Below, piece by piece: positions 1 through 12,680 of a stretch of DNA of 64,000 nt. Location: assembly GCF_035582795.1 (NCBI RefSeq), contig NC_134365.1, forward strand, positions 139,465,077-139,529,076. The letters run 5' to 3'. Source of the DNA: Mycteria americana. Lineage: Eukaryota > Chordata > Aves > Ciconiiformes > Ciconiidae. The number at the start of each line of letters is the position of its first letter. The first letter of the stretch is position 1. The notes beneath the pieces are model-generated. The model saw nothing but the letters and a program-made list of their open reading frames with translations, did no database searches and had not been told where the DNA came from. The position numbers and the translations under genes are program-made.

Positions 1-2014
<2,014 letters not shown>

Positions 2015-5000
2015 TTAAACACTTGAATTACTGGAAAAGCATTATTAAAGAATAGAAAAAACATTTTGTTTTAACAAACTTTCATAGGTTTATCCCCATT
2101 TAGAATAAGATTTTTTTTACAGTGATTTGGGTAACTGTCCCCTTGATACAAAGTCTATTTCAATATAAGCCAATCTAAAATTTACTTAAACCTTACTATG
2201 GTCTTCGTAAGGTCAGCACCAATGAACATGTAATCATGGCTATAGCACTGATGCAGCTCACATGGTTATTAAATTCAACACTGCTTTTTTTGGTTTAAGT
2301 CTGTATATTCCGTGTCCTTGTCATCTCCCAGGGAGATGACCGTTTAAGGAACGACTTAGATAAGTACGGAAACAACAGAGCCGACTTTAGAGCATTAAAT
2401 ACTACCTGCATCAAAATACCTCCTTAAAAAGGGCAATTATTTTTCTATGATAATTAAAATGTTACTAAATTCGAGAAAACACTGCATTTTAGAAGAGAGA
2501 AGTATCAAACCACCCCCCCAAACCAGAAGTCTGGTTAAAATTTACACCATGATGCCCAAGTAAAGTATTTTTTAAAACAAGAAAATCTTAGAGAAAAGCT
2601 AAGAGGGCTGCTCATCAACAGCTCACCATGACTCAACAACTCTCACAATGTGTCAGTTGTTCTATTTGCTCTAACTATGCTTACATACTTTGGTTCCTTA
2701 TGATAGTACCTAAGAGTTATTTTATTCTTCCACAGATTTCAAGGTAAATTCTGCCACTGATCACTGCTCACACCACAGAATTAAAAAATTAAATAGAGCT
2801 TATAAATAAACAGGAAAATTAAAACAAATCAGTTGAATGTGGATTCTTTTTCAATTCTAGACCCAAGCAAGAGAAATCTACTGTTCAACCACACTAACTT
2901 TTCACACCTGTTACTCCAAAACTTGCACATAAAACCAGCAGACTAACCTTCATTTTTCCATGAATCCATGCACAATGTACAAGAAACATACAGACTTCCT
3001 AAATAATGAGGTGATCAGACCTTTCAAATCCATGCTCTACTAAGTTACTCTTAATTATTAAATGCTAAAATATCTTGGGCCCTTATTTAAAAGATTGCAT
3101 CTTTACCCAAGACACAAATAAGCAAAAGCTTCTAGCTGGCAACCATCCAAATGGCCCAGATGTGGGCAGAATAATTTCTCTGATGGGTCCTTCAACACTG
3201 AGGCTTGTTCTAGTAAAACGCAGTCTGAACAACTTTCATTTATCAGCTTTCAGGGTGCTGTGTAAGACTTATTAGCTTTCTGTAGCTACAAAACACAGAA
3301 AGGAATTTACTGCTTAAAAACATCTTAATGATATGCAAACATTTATTACCATCAAGATAGCTGAGTCCATGCTCTCGGTTCCCCTATTCAACCCTTCTGC
3401 AGTCCCAAACAAGCTATAAAAAGATCCTGTCTTAATTTCTCTCCTTAATTGAGTACATTTGTTGCCTAAAAATGCTATTAGCAGGATTTCTTAAGGCCAC
3501 AAGAAAGCAAACCATCTAGCAAACACCAGAATCTCTGGAAAGACAGAGGTGGGCAGGGACAGAATCACCTGCAGATATGTCAGTGTTAATCCAGGAAACC
3601 TTTTGGAGGCTTTCATCGTGGCAGAAAGACACAATTTTTTGGTCATAAAACTGTTACTTCCCTGTCCAAGTTTTTGATCAACAGAATCAGGCTGTTCAGA
3701 GAAAACCGTTTTGATCAAGATATTTTCTTAGTTTGTTTTCCTTTTTGGAGCTGAAAAAGTTTTGGTCAACATTACTTAAGTTCAGCAAGACACTAACCAT
3801 ATTCCATAATTGGAAGAAGTGGTCAGGCCTAATTACAAGCCCTACGAAAAACCGTTCTGGTGTTGGAATATCACAGTTCCACTTCCCAGAAGAATAAACA
3901 AAACCAAATAAATAAATAAATTGAGAAACCTGTCATTGCTTCTGAGCACACAAATCCAGCTCGGAGTAAATCATCTACCCGCTAGCTTATGGATGTAGCC
4001 TCAACCATCATTCTAGATTCATGGTTATTATTATGAGGGCTCTGAAAAATGAGAATCGCCACTTGACTCGGCACTTACACAGACCTGCTTAATAACAAGT
4101 GATGTCACAATACCACACCTTTGGAATAGGTCCAAAGAAGAATACCACCACATTCAAAAGCCTCTTTTAACCCAAGACTGAGAAGTTACACTCCAGTTCT
4201 GGAAATTAACCTAGGAGCCATTACAAAGAAGAAAGTAGAAAAAGACTAAGAAGAAAACACCACCAATTTTCAGGGGAGAACGTTAGTGGAGTGACAAAGG
4301 AGGGCAGAATAAGATTTTAGTACTCGGGGAAAAGAGTAACCACTAGTTTCATAGACACATTATGTAATAGGAAAAAACTTTGCTGAATGACAAAAAGACA
4401 TGATCTTGATGTTCATTATATGCACAAAGAACGCTGAATTATAACACTCGGAGTTGTTTTGCTCCTTTAAAAAACAGTCATTTCTAAGCACACCGCTAAA
4501 AAATAACAGGTTTCAGAAGATCAGGGAATATACTTTGAGATAAATATAGATCTGCTTAATACAATGGACCTGAAGTGATCCTTCTTCCATTACCATTAAC
4601 TACTATCTTCTCAATGACCTTGGGCTAGCAATAACTTTTTCATCTTGTAAACAACTTAGAAAATGAAAATGCTACTGCTTTCTCTCTTGGTGCATTTGAA
4701 AAAATTTTGGTGATGCTCTTCAGGCCAGAATGACATACTTATTCGGCACACAGAAATGTGAACGTATGTGTATATGTATATAGCAATAACTTCTGTGTCC
4801 ACTAGAAAAGGTATGCCCAGACTAAAATAAATCAAGCTTAAATTAATACTTGCATAGCACTCAGGAGTAACCCAGCTAAAGGTGCCAGAGAATAGCATAA
4901 TGTAATTATTGCATAAAGATCTTCTCCCAAACAACTGGAGACAGCTGTGCAACAGATCAGTATCACTTATTGTCTACCTTCTCAAAGATTGGTATTGAGA

Positions 5001-5125
5001 GGTATTGTGTAGACTCAACCAACAGGCACACAGCTGCCCATTTCACCTTCGTCGAGCCACACGGTAGAAGATAACCAGCCACTGTGTTGCAAGTATGCCA
5101 TCAGACATAGCCTGTACTAACCACA

Positions 5126-5212
5126 TTGGGGTTTTTTGGGTGGGGGTTTTTTTGTTGTTTTTTTGGGGGAGGTTGGTGGTTTGGGTTTGTTTGTTTGTTT
5201 GGGGGGGGGTTG
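5126..5212 (+). repeat. G/T-only low-complexity tract
   Basis: On the + strand 86 of 87 consecutive bases are G or T; the only exception is an A at 5170. The tract contains runs of 4, 3, 5, 5, 3 and 9 G separated by T runs, then a T11 run just downstream. It lies in PRPS2 intron 1, so the sense RNA carries the A/C-rich complement. Confidence 0.85.
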
Positions 5213-8200
5213 ACTTTTTTTTTTTAACACATTCAGCTATAAATGGGCAAACAATAAGAGACTATAAACTATAGTATCAGATATCTGAAGTATTGTACCT
5301 CAGATAACTATTGGAGAACACTAAGCTAACAGCAGTCAAACTTTGTGACAGTTGTTAACATTACTACTAAATTCCACTTACACCATCTATATCATGACCT
5401 AATTAACTGTTTGGGGGGTTATTTAAACAATTTCACATAGTGAGGACACAGAGGAAGGACACAAGAACAAGCTCTTGCCTCCAAGATTACAAGCTCTGTT
5501 TGTTTTATGCAATTTAATCAAATTCAGCTATTTGGTAACACTCAGTTTAAATAAACTTCTCGTTCAAGAAGAGTCAACAAAACCTGTACATTAAAAGCCC
5601 TGACACCACACAATTGTGTTTTAAAGTAAAAATTATAGAAATTAATAGCCCACAAAAGTAATTAACTTCGACCCAGTTGCTTGGAATCCACAAGCAGAAG
5701 GCACTAGCTGGGAAAGGTACACATAACACATGACATTATGAAAAACAAGTTTAAGTGTTGGTATCTGCCTTCATCTTGCAAAGGCTGATTTGAGAGTTCA
5801 GTTTAGTAAGTAGAAACTTGGGTAGACTAATTACCATGAATTAAGGATAAGGCTCAAAACCCACTTACGTTACAAACATATTTCAATGGCTGAAGCATCC
5901 ATTAAGCAAAATTCAAAATCAGGAGTAACAGCTGGCTGAGCTTCTTCTGGGCTAGATTTATAGTACACTCCCAACAGAACTTATAGCGATAGGAATTTTA
6001 AATTTGTACATCCTAACTAAAAAAACAGTTGTGGGGAAGCAGCGGACTAAGTGTGCAGAGCCAGACTAAAACAGTAAATAATGTAAATCCATAACTACAA
6101 ACCTGTTCAAGTCATGCACAAAAGAGCTCTATGTACCTTTTTAAATAATTACAACAGATTACGTTTCTAGCCTTGCTTACAAGTAGTAAGATTTCTCAAG
6201 CAATTTAGGTGTCAATAAAGTAGATGTGTACTTCAGGCACTTTTAATAACCAGAGAAGAGTCCAAAATTTAAGGTCTAGAGTCCTCATACAGTGTGCAAA
6301 AAGAATCAGTATCTCAAAAGTGATAAAAAAAAAAAATCCACATGCTGAATTTGCAATTCATTGAAACCCAGCCAATGGAAAGCCCTAAGCAGAGGGGTGT
6401 GTTTGACCTCTTACCTTTGGGAACGCATTTTGCGAAGTAAAGTCTTTTAATGCAAGACCTCCAACTTACTGGGCAAATATTTCAACTGCGACGATGTTAT
6501 GTAACAAAGCGGGTACCAGCAAAGCCCAAAGCAACAAAGAATAAAAATGCCAGAGTTGGTTTTAAGTCTATAGGTGTCCCATACCTCCTGCCACCCATGG
6601 TCTCCCCTCAACTCTAGGCTCTTCCACTTTGACTAGCAGCTCCAAGACCAACCCCCAACTAGATCTTCATTGACAACTGCCCCATCCCAACGGTGGACAC
6701 TGGCATACTAAGCACCACAAGATGGGAAATACCTTCTTACCCTCCACTTGGGCACACAGCCTGCTACCGCAAGAGGAAAACACCTTCACTTGAGCAGCTC
6801 TGGGTTGAGCCGCGTGCAGTCTGAAAGGAACCCTCAGAAATTTGGAAACAAAGGTCTAACAAGCCTGAGCATGTGCAGAGCGTCTTCAAAGGCTGAGTAC
6901 CAAACTCCGCAGCTAAGGACATGTGGGATCATCAGCCATTATTCACATGGGTTGTTTTTTGTTTTTAAATTTCAAGCATTTAGCATCTACTTAAAGATAA
7001 AAAGTGCACAGTATACTGCAACATTAATAAAGTGGAAGTCTCAAACCAAAAGCTTTGAAGCATTTTCGGACCTTTTCTGATTCAGAGCAATGAACAATGT
7101 GATAAACGGCCATATTTGCTGCATTCTTCAATTCCCTAGATACACAAAACACGCACAATGTGTAATCCAGAGACAGTTTTTATCTTATTCAACCAAGCTG
7201 GCAAAATCTGCTTCTCCAGCCTCCCTTTGCTCATGGCAGCGCGAGCAGGGAGCAAACAGCTGCCTACACTGCTGCAGGCAGAGCACAACCACTCTGGTTG
7301 CCCACCGCTCGCTCAGCAGCTGGGCGGTATGAAGAGACACTTCACATAACCAGCATGGCCCTAATCCCTACCACCTTCAGCTGATTTAACACCAGCTTTT
7401 CACCTGAGCTTGCTTACTCCATGATTAGGGGTCTGCAAATCCCATAACCATTTACTCCAGTGAGGGTGATGCAGCTCATGGCCCCCGCAGCAGCTGAACC
7501 CAAAGGGACCAGGGTACAGGAGACATACCGAGGTCACATCTCATCTGAGACAACTGCAGTAGACAAGTTGGAGGACACTGAAGGGGAGACAGGAAGGAAA
7601 TGTTATATGTATTTCAGTCCAGTGCTGAATTGTACATCCCTGATATATGGCACTGATATCGAAGTTTCCAGGTTTGTTCCTGATTTTTTCAATTATTTAC
7701 TTCATAGAACAAACTGTTTTCATTACCCCACTTCGTGTGAAATAGAGACTCACATCCATCCTTGTAAGAATTCTCCAAGGAAACATCAGCTGTTTTTTCC
7801 TATCTTCCAAAATTAAATTTCAGTCCAAGATAGCAGTTTTATTTATTTACTTACAAACAAATGGCCCTCATATCAACAACACAGCTTTTCCCATACAACA
7901 CGCAATGTCCCTTTGTATTAAACCAATATTTTCCTCTGTAAAAGCTGAACAGCATACACTTAAGTCGATGTTTCTGAAGTGACCCAGCTTCAGCAGCTAA
8001 ATAAGGCTGTGGGTAGGCAGCCTTCAAATTCACATGTGCCAGGCAGGACTTCAATTCCCTTCCTCATGGATCTGTTGAGAGGATCTGCAAGACAACTCAC
8101 TTCAGCCAGTGAATCTGACAGGAAGAAGCAAGAAAGCTCACAGGAATGGGTGGGAGCCCTAACTTCTTCCACTGGGAGAGATGTATGTAAGAGGATGCCA

Positions 8201-11200
8201 TCTGTAACTCCAGAATACTTGTTACTTTGAGAATAACAAGTATTTCAAGGACAGAGTTAAAATAAATAGTCTTTAGAGAAGCAAACATACCATATATTGT
8301 AAGAAAATATATTTATTTCAGAAGTGATGTACATTCAATTAAAATTTTTTTTCATCATCTGACTCACCAAAGATACCTGCACTGGGATTTAATTGTGCAT
8401 CAACTATAATTAAATGCCATCTCAGTGTATTTGGAGACAATTTTGTGAAAAACTTCAGAGCACTTAATATGTGTACGTTTCTGTTACATGTTTGTCAAAC
8501 AGTTTCACGATGCTGAGGCTACAACAGCCACGCCTGTTTAAGGGCTTCCATTCCTTTCCTCTTCCTCCAGCCTGCTAAACCCTGCTGATGACAGTTGCTT
8601 GTGGGGTTTGAAGAAGATAAACTGACCCCTCACTGCAGCCCTTATGTTTTGCCAGATAAATGAGAAGGTGGTGCCGCTCAAGCTCCTACTATGACACTGT
8701 GGCTGGCACGTAATTGACAGGCAAGCTTTGAATACTAAACAGAGTTATCTTCCCCAACCAGATATTATTGAGGAGCTCTCTTGCTGTTTTAGTTAGGGTT
8801 GCTTGACTTTGGTAGTCAGCTGAAGGAAAGCATTTCCATACGGTTTAGATGGAAAGAGGAAAAAAATGGGGCGGTGGTCCAGTCTACCAGCAATTTCCCT
8901 CACTTCCTCTAGGACAGACATTACATTTGTCAGCTACAGACCTGTGAGAATACCAAGGGCCTAAATCGGAAGAGAACTGGGATATTGCTAGATACACTAG
9001 TCTCAGTAGAAATTGAAAAAAAGAAGCCTTTCCCATTTTAAATGTTCTGGAGTTGGGAATGTACCTGCCCATTTAGCCACAGTGCTTGTCAGTGGAGGTC
9101 CTATTCCCGGGCTAACCTCAGGGTATAGCTTTAGTTCCTCAAACCCACTTAAATCTGCTAAGGATTGGGACTGAGACCTAAAGCCTCTTTGAGTTGAAAT
9201 ATAATGCCAAATATTTAATGACTTTTCCCTCCACTCTATTCAGCAAGCCAGACTAATTGCAGTTCTCAAGTAAAGGGTTTCCACCTAGGACCCTTTGACA
9301 AGGCTTTAAGCCTGGGGCTGCACACATTTATCAATTTACACATATTATACATTTACTTTTATGAGAATGCAGCAAAGACCAAAACAGAATTTTTAACAAA
9401 AGGTGAATCTTCTCTGCAACTTGCTAACATAACAGATCTGACAAAGCAAGAGTTTGTTGACCCTCAGGCTCAGGCTTATCTGTTTGCACAAGAGCTTGCC
9501 CAAGCGCCATTGGAAAGGTTTAAGGTTCTTTGAGAATTTTAACTATCGGGTTCTAGTATTCTGCAATACTGCAAACGTACTTCATAATGCCAACACACTT
9601 GTTTATAAATTTAAAAATGCAACAAAAATAAGAAAAGAAAAAAAGACTGTGCTGGATTATCTTTATATAGGAAAAAATAAAATTTTGCTTATATACACAC
9701 ACAAAGAAACTTTGCTATACAGACAGGCTGAAAATCCAGATCTCTTAGGAAAGGACCATTGCAGCATAAATATCTTATCAACTTTAGCTGTAGTTTAATT
9801 TTAAACACATTGTTGAGGAATTCTCTTATTACTATTGCTGATTTTTTTTATTGAGAACATCAGTCTACAAAACTGGAAAGCCAACATCCTGAAATAAGTT
9901 GCTAAGGATATTAAAAAGATTACCCACTTAGAACATTATACAGTACGTACAGCTGTACTTGCTGAAGGGGAAACAAGAACTTCATTTTAGAATCTCAAAA
10001 GTATGAAGTTGTAAAGAAAGAAAACAAAACCAAACACTTAAGGATTTAAAGTGTTAAGGCATTTTAAGTTTTAAGTTCAGGAAAAAAAAGAAAAAAGACA
10101 AAAGACAACATCAGTCTCACAGTGTTGCAACAGAAGAAACCAGAAATGATGTTTAGATTAGATACATTCCTCATATCTATACCACACTACATCCCTACTT
10201 GCCTAAGAAAATAAACTGGTACTACCAGATTAGCCAAACCACTGACATGCTGCAGTCACCACTACCTATTTATTTAATGGCAGAGGCCAATATTGCACAC
10301 CTGGAAAAACAGGTGGAATGATAGACTAGAGATTATTGTATCCTGAAGCCTAGAATTAACTTAACTCATAAAATAAGTATGCAAACTTTGGAGATAAATT
10401 TCTACCTTGGATGAAGTCTAAATCAATTAATCTCTGCTTAAAACATAGCAAACAGCAGAACGAAAGATAAGTGTCTCTGGAGAACAAATGTTAAAAAAAT
10501 TAGACATAAGTTATCAAGAAAGTCATGCAACCAAATACACAAATTAAGTTTTATCATGCAGAAAAGAGATCAAAGAGCAATAAAGTGAGTATGGGGCTGG
10601 AAAGACTTGAGAGAAGATTTAAACCTTCATTTAATCAGGAATGAATAGAAGAGTTAGAGTGTGCAAACATTAGGTTGCATAAACACCAATGGAAGAGGGT
10701 TTATAGTAATGCCAGTGAGCATAACTGGAACAAGAGCAATTAAACTGAGAATGCAAAAACGTAGACAGAATAGAAGGACAAGCTTTGTGAGAACAATTTT
10801 AGAATACACCATGTTAATCTTTCAAAGGAAGCAATGCAAACATGCTTGTTCAGGAGATTCAGAACAAGAACAGACAAAACCGAACGTACAGTAACCTCAG
10901 AGACTAGCCAGCTACTTACATTCGGGAACTTGTGTTTCAGAGTCAGTGGGCAGCCTAGTCTCATACACCTCTACAGAAAAACAGTTGCAGTCTTACCAGC
11001 TCATGGGATGAACGTACAGCTGCCACCTCAATTTAAAATTCTTCATTAAAAATGAGTAAATAAAATAGGTGGGTCAGAAAGCTAAGATGACAAACTAGTA
11101 AAGAGAGGCAGTATGTGCTTGCCAGTGCTTTGTCTACCCATTCTCAGAGAGTCGAGGCGAGCAAGCTGTCCTCATGGTTTCAGGCAGGATTTTTTGCGCT

Positions 11201-11953
11201 GTTATCAGAGTCACTTTCTGCATTTGGCTGGCCAGGAACCCCGTACGCCTGCACTTTCAGCAGTAAGCCAAGGTCATCATAACAACTGTACTATCCTCAT
11301 GCAGGACCAGCAGTCTTGGACTATGGAAGGGAGCCACACAGGAGCTGTAACTGGTGCACCACACGCGCAGCTGGCTGCTGATGCAAAATAAAGCCCAGTC
11401 ACAACAAATCCTGAAGCGTGATTTGACCCAGGCTCTTTTTCAGGTGTCTAATCCACCATCACCATCCTGTTCTTATACCCACTCACACACAGACCTACTT
11501 ACAAAACTGCATAATACACTGCAATTCATCCAGTCAAGATAATTTTCTCTTTACGGAGATAAAGCTGATCAACCGTTTAATTAACTCTCCATGAACGGAG
11601 AGTTCCGGACAGGCTGCCTGTTGCAAACACCATCCCCACCCCACAGGAGGATGCTCTGCACCTGGTCAGGGGCCGTGCCACCGCTCCTCCGGCGCCGGAG
11701 CTGCCGGCGGAGCGCTCCCGAGCAGGGCCAGCCCCGCTTGCAGTGCTTGTGCTCCGCAGGCCCCTTCTGCCGGCAGCGGGAGGGAGGGCCGGCCAGGAAC
11801 GGGCGCTGGAGGCCCGGGCAGGACACACCGAACCACGCCGTACCCCTGCGGCTGCACCCGCACCTGGCGGGGGCTACCCACAGGCTTGTGGGGCGCGACG
11901 ACTACGCGGCTCCCGCCCCAGCTCAGCCGCCCGGGCTCACCGTCAGGACCCGC

Positions 11954-12009
11954 CGGGCCGGGGCCGGCGGGGCCGGGGCCGGGGCCAGAGCCGGGGCCGG
12001 GGCCGGGGG
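11954..12009 (+). repeat. Interrupted GGGGCC-type hexanucleotide repeat
   Basis: Successive CCGGGG/GGGGCC units run across this segment, interrupted by one ggcgggg variant and one ccagagcc. It lies in PRPS2 intron 1 about 210 nt past the exon 1 donor. The PRPS2 sense strand (minus) carries GGCCCC units and the antisense (+) strand carries GGGGCC, which can form G-quadruplexes. Confidence 0.85.
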
Positions 12010-12220
12010 AGAGCGCGGAGCGCAGCACCGGCCCAGCCACGGGGGTGTGGCCGGGGCGCGCCCGTGACGCCAGCGGAGCGCGAGCGCAGGTAACACCGCG
12101 CCGGGCGCCGCCCCCTCCGCCCGCGCGAGGCGGCGGCTGAGGAAGGGGGCTCGGGCGGGGGGAGCGCCGGTCCCCGCGCACGCCGCTCACGGCTGCCGCT
12201 GCCCGCCCCGCCCCGCGCAC

Positions 12221-12342
12221 CTGGTCTCCTGGTTGCTGAACTTCTTGGTGACCACCTTGCCCAGCTCCAGCCCGAGCCGGTCCGCCACCCGCTGGGACAG
12301 GTCGTGGTGCGAGCTGCCGCTGAACAGCACGATGTTCGGCAT
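12221..12342 (-). CDS. PRPS2: PRPS2 coding exon 1 (start codon)
   Basis: This exon encodes the first 40 residues plus two bases of the next codon of PRPP synthetase 2. The ATG is at 12340-12342 and the protein begins [19 protein letters not shown]; the exon ends FSNQET followed by the donor AG|GTGCGC. The start is supported by exact agreement with the conserved PRPS N-terminus; frames extending upstream of it are GC-rich noise. Residues IVLFSG and SQRVADR match PRPS2, whereas PRPS1 as I recall it has IKIFSG and SQKIADR, so the paralog assignment is secure. Residue 13 is His where I recall Gln in human PRPS2. The N-terminal segment forms part of the fold that binds ribose-5-phosphate and ATP across the dimer. 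The exon sits inside a CpG island. Confidence 0.97.
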
Positions 12343-12380
12343 GGCGGGGGCGAGAGCGGGCCGGCGGGGTCGGGGCTGCG

Positions 12381-12400
12381 GCGAGGGCGAGAGAGGGCGC
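12381..12400 (-). promoter_or_regulatory. PRPS2: Candidate pyrimidine-rich element in the PRPS2 5' UTR
   Basis: Read on the minus strand, this 20-nt segment is GCGCCCTCTCTCGCCCTCGC, about 40-60 nt upstream of the ATG, in the most likely 5' UTR. Mammalian PRPS2 mRNA is reported to be translationally controlled through eIF4E by a pyrimidine-rich translational element in its 5' UTR. That this avian tract is the equivalent is inference from position and composition, and it depends on where transcription starts. Confidence 0.35.
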
Positions 12401-12530
12401 GGGGACCACGGCGCGGGGTCAAATAACCGGCGCCGCGGGCCCGCCCCCGCCCCGCCGCCGGCAGCGGGGAGGGGCCGGGGGCGGGGCGAGCCGGGGCGCC
12501 GGGGGGCGCGGGGCACAGGTAGCGCCGGCG

Positions 12531-12557
12531 GCCGTTAGCCGGCTGCCGTTAGCCGGC
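12531..12557 (+). repeat. Two direct copies of a 13-bp GC-rich unit
   Basis: The unit gccgttagccggc occurs at 12531-12543 and again at 12545-12557, a 14-nt period, in the upstream promoter half of the CpG island. It could be a duplicated factor site or simple slippage. Confidence 0.8.
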
Positions 12558-12623
12558 GGAGGGGTGGCGTTACGGGAGGGGCGGCGCTCGGCCGGGCAGA
12601 GCCGGGCCGGGAGGCGGGCAGAG

Positions 12624-12666
12624 CCTCTCCCTCCTCCTCCTCCTCCTCCTCCTCCTCCTCCCCTCC
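12624..12666 (+). repeat. (CTC)n pyrimidine tract upstream of PRPS2
   Basis: Forty-three consecutive pyrimidines on the + strand, with ten pure CTC triplets at 12631-12660. It lies about 280-325 nt upstream of the PRPS2 ATG, so the sense strand carries GAG/GGA triplets. Such tracts are commonly length-polymorphic. Confidence 0.95.
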
Positions 12667-12680
12667 GAGCCCCCTTGCCC

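Larger units (their letters stand above)
11590..12680. promoter_or_regulatory. PRPS2: PRPS2 CpG island and promoter region
   Basis: An abrupt, roughly 1.1 kb block of very high G+C and dense CpG surrounds the PRPS2 start codon, within otherwise AT-rich sequence. It includes GC-box (Sp1-type) strings such as gggggcgggg around 12477-12486 and the complementary ccgcccccgcccc near 12440-12452. On the minus strand a lone AT-rich element, GGTTATTTGACC, lies about 80 nt upstream of the ATG (12419-12430) and could act as a weak TATA-like element. The island covers upstream DNA, the 5' UTR, exon 1 and the start of intron 1, the usual arrangement for a housekeeping gene. The edges are judged by eye and the transcription start is not proven. 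Confidence 0.85.

Noticed and set aside
11591..12538. Several long open frames (up to 247 codons) on both strands around the PRPS2 start
   Set aside because: They are overlapping frames in different phases through one CpG island, Pro/Arg/Gly/Ala-rich with no domains. Low stop-codon density in GC-rich DNA explains them; only the MPNIVLFSG frame is real.
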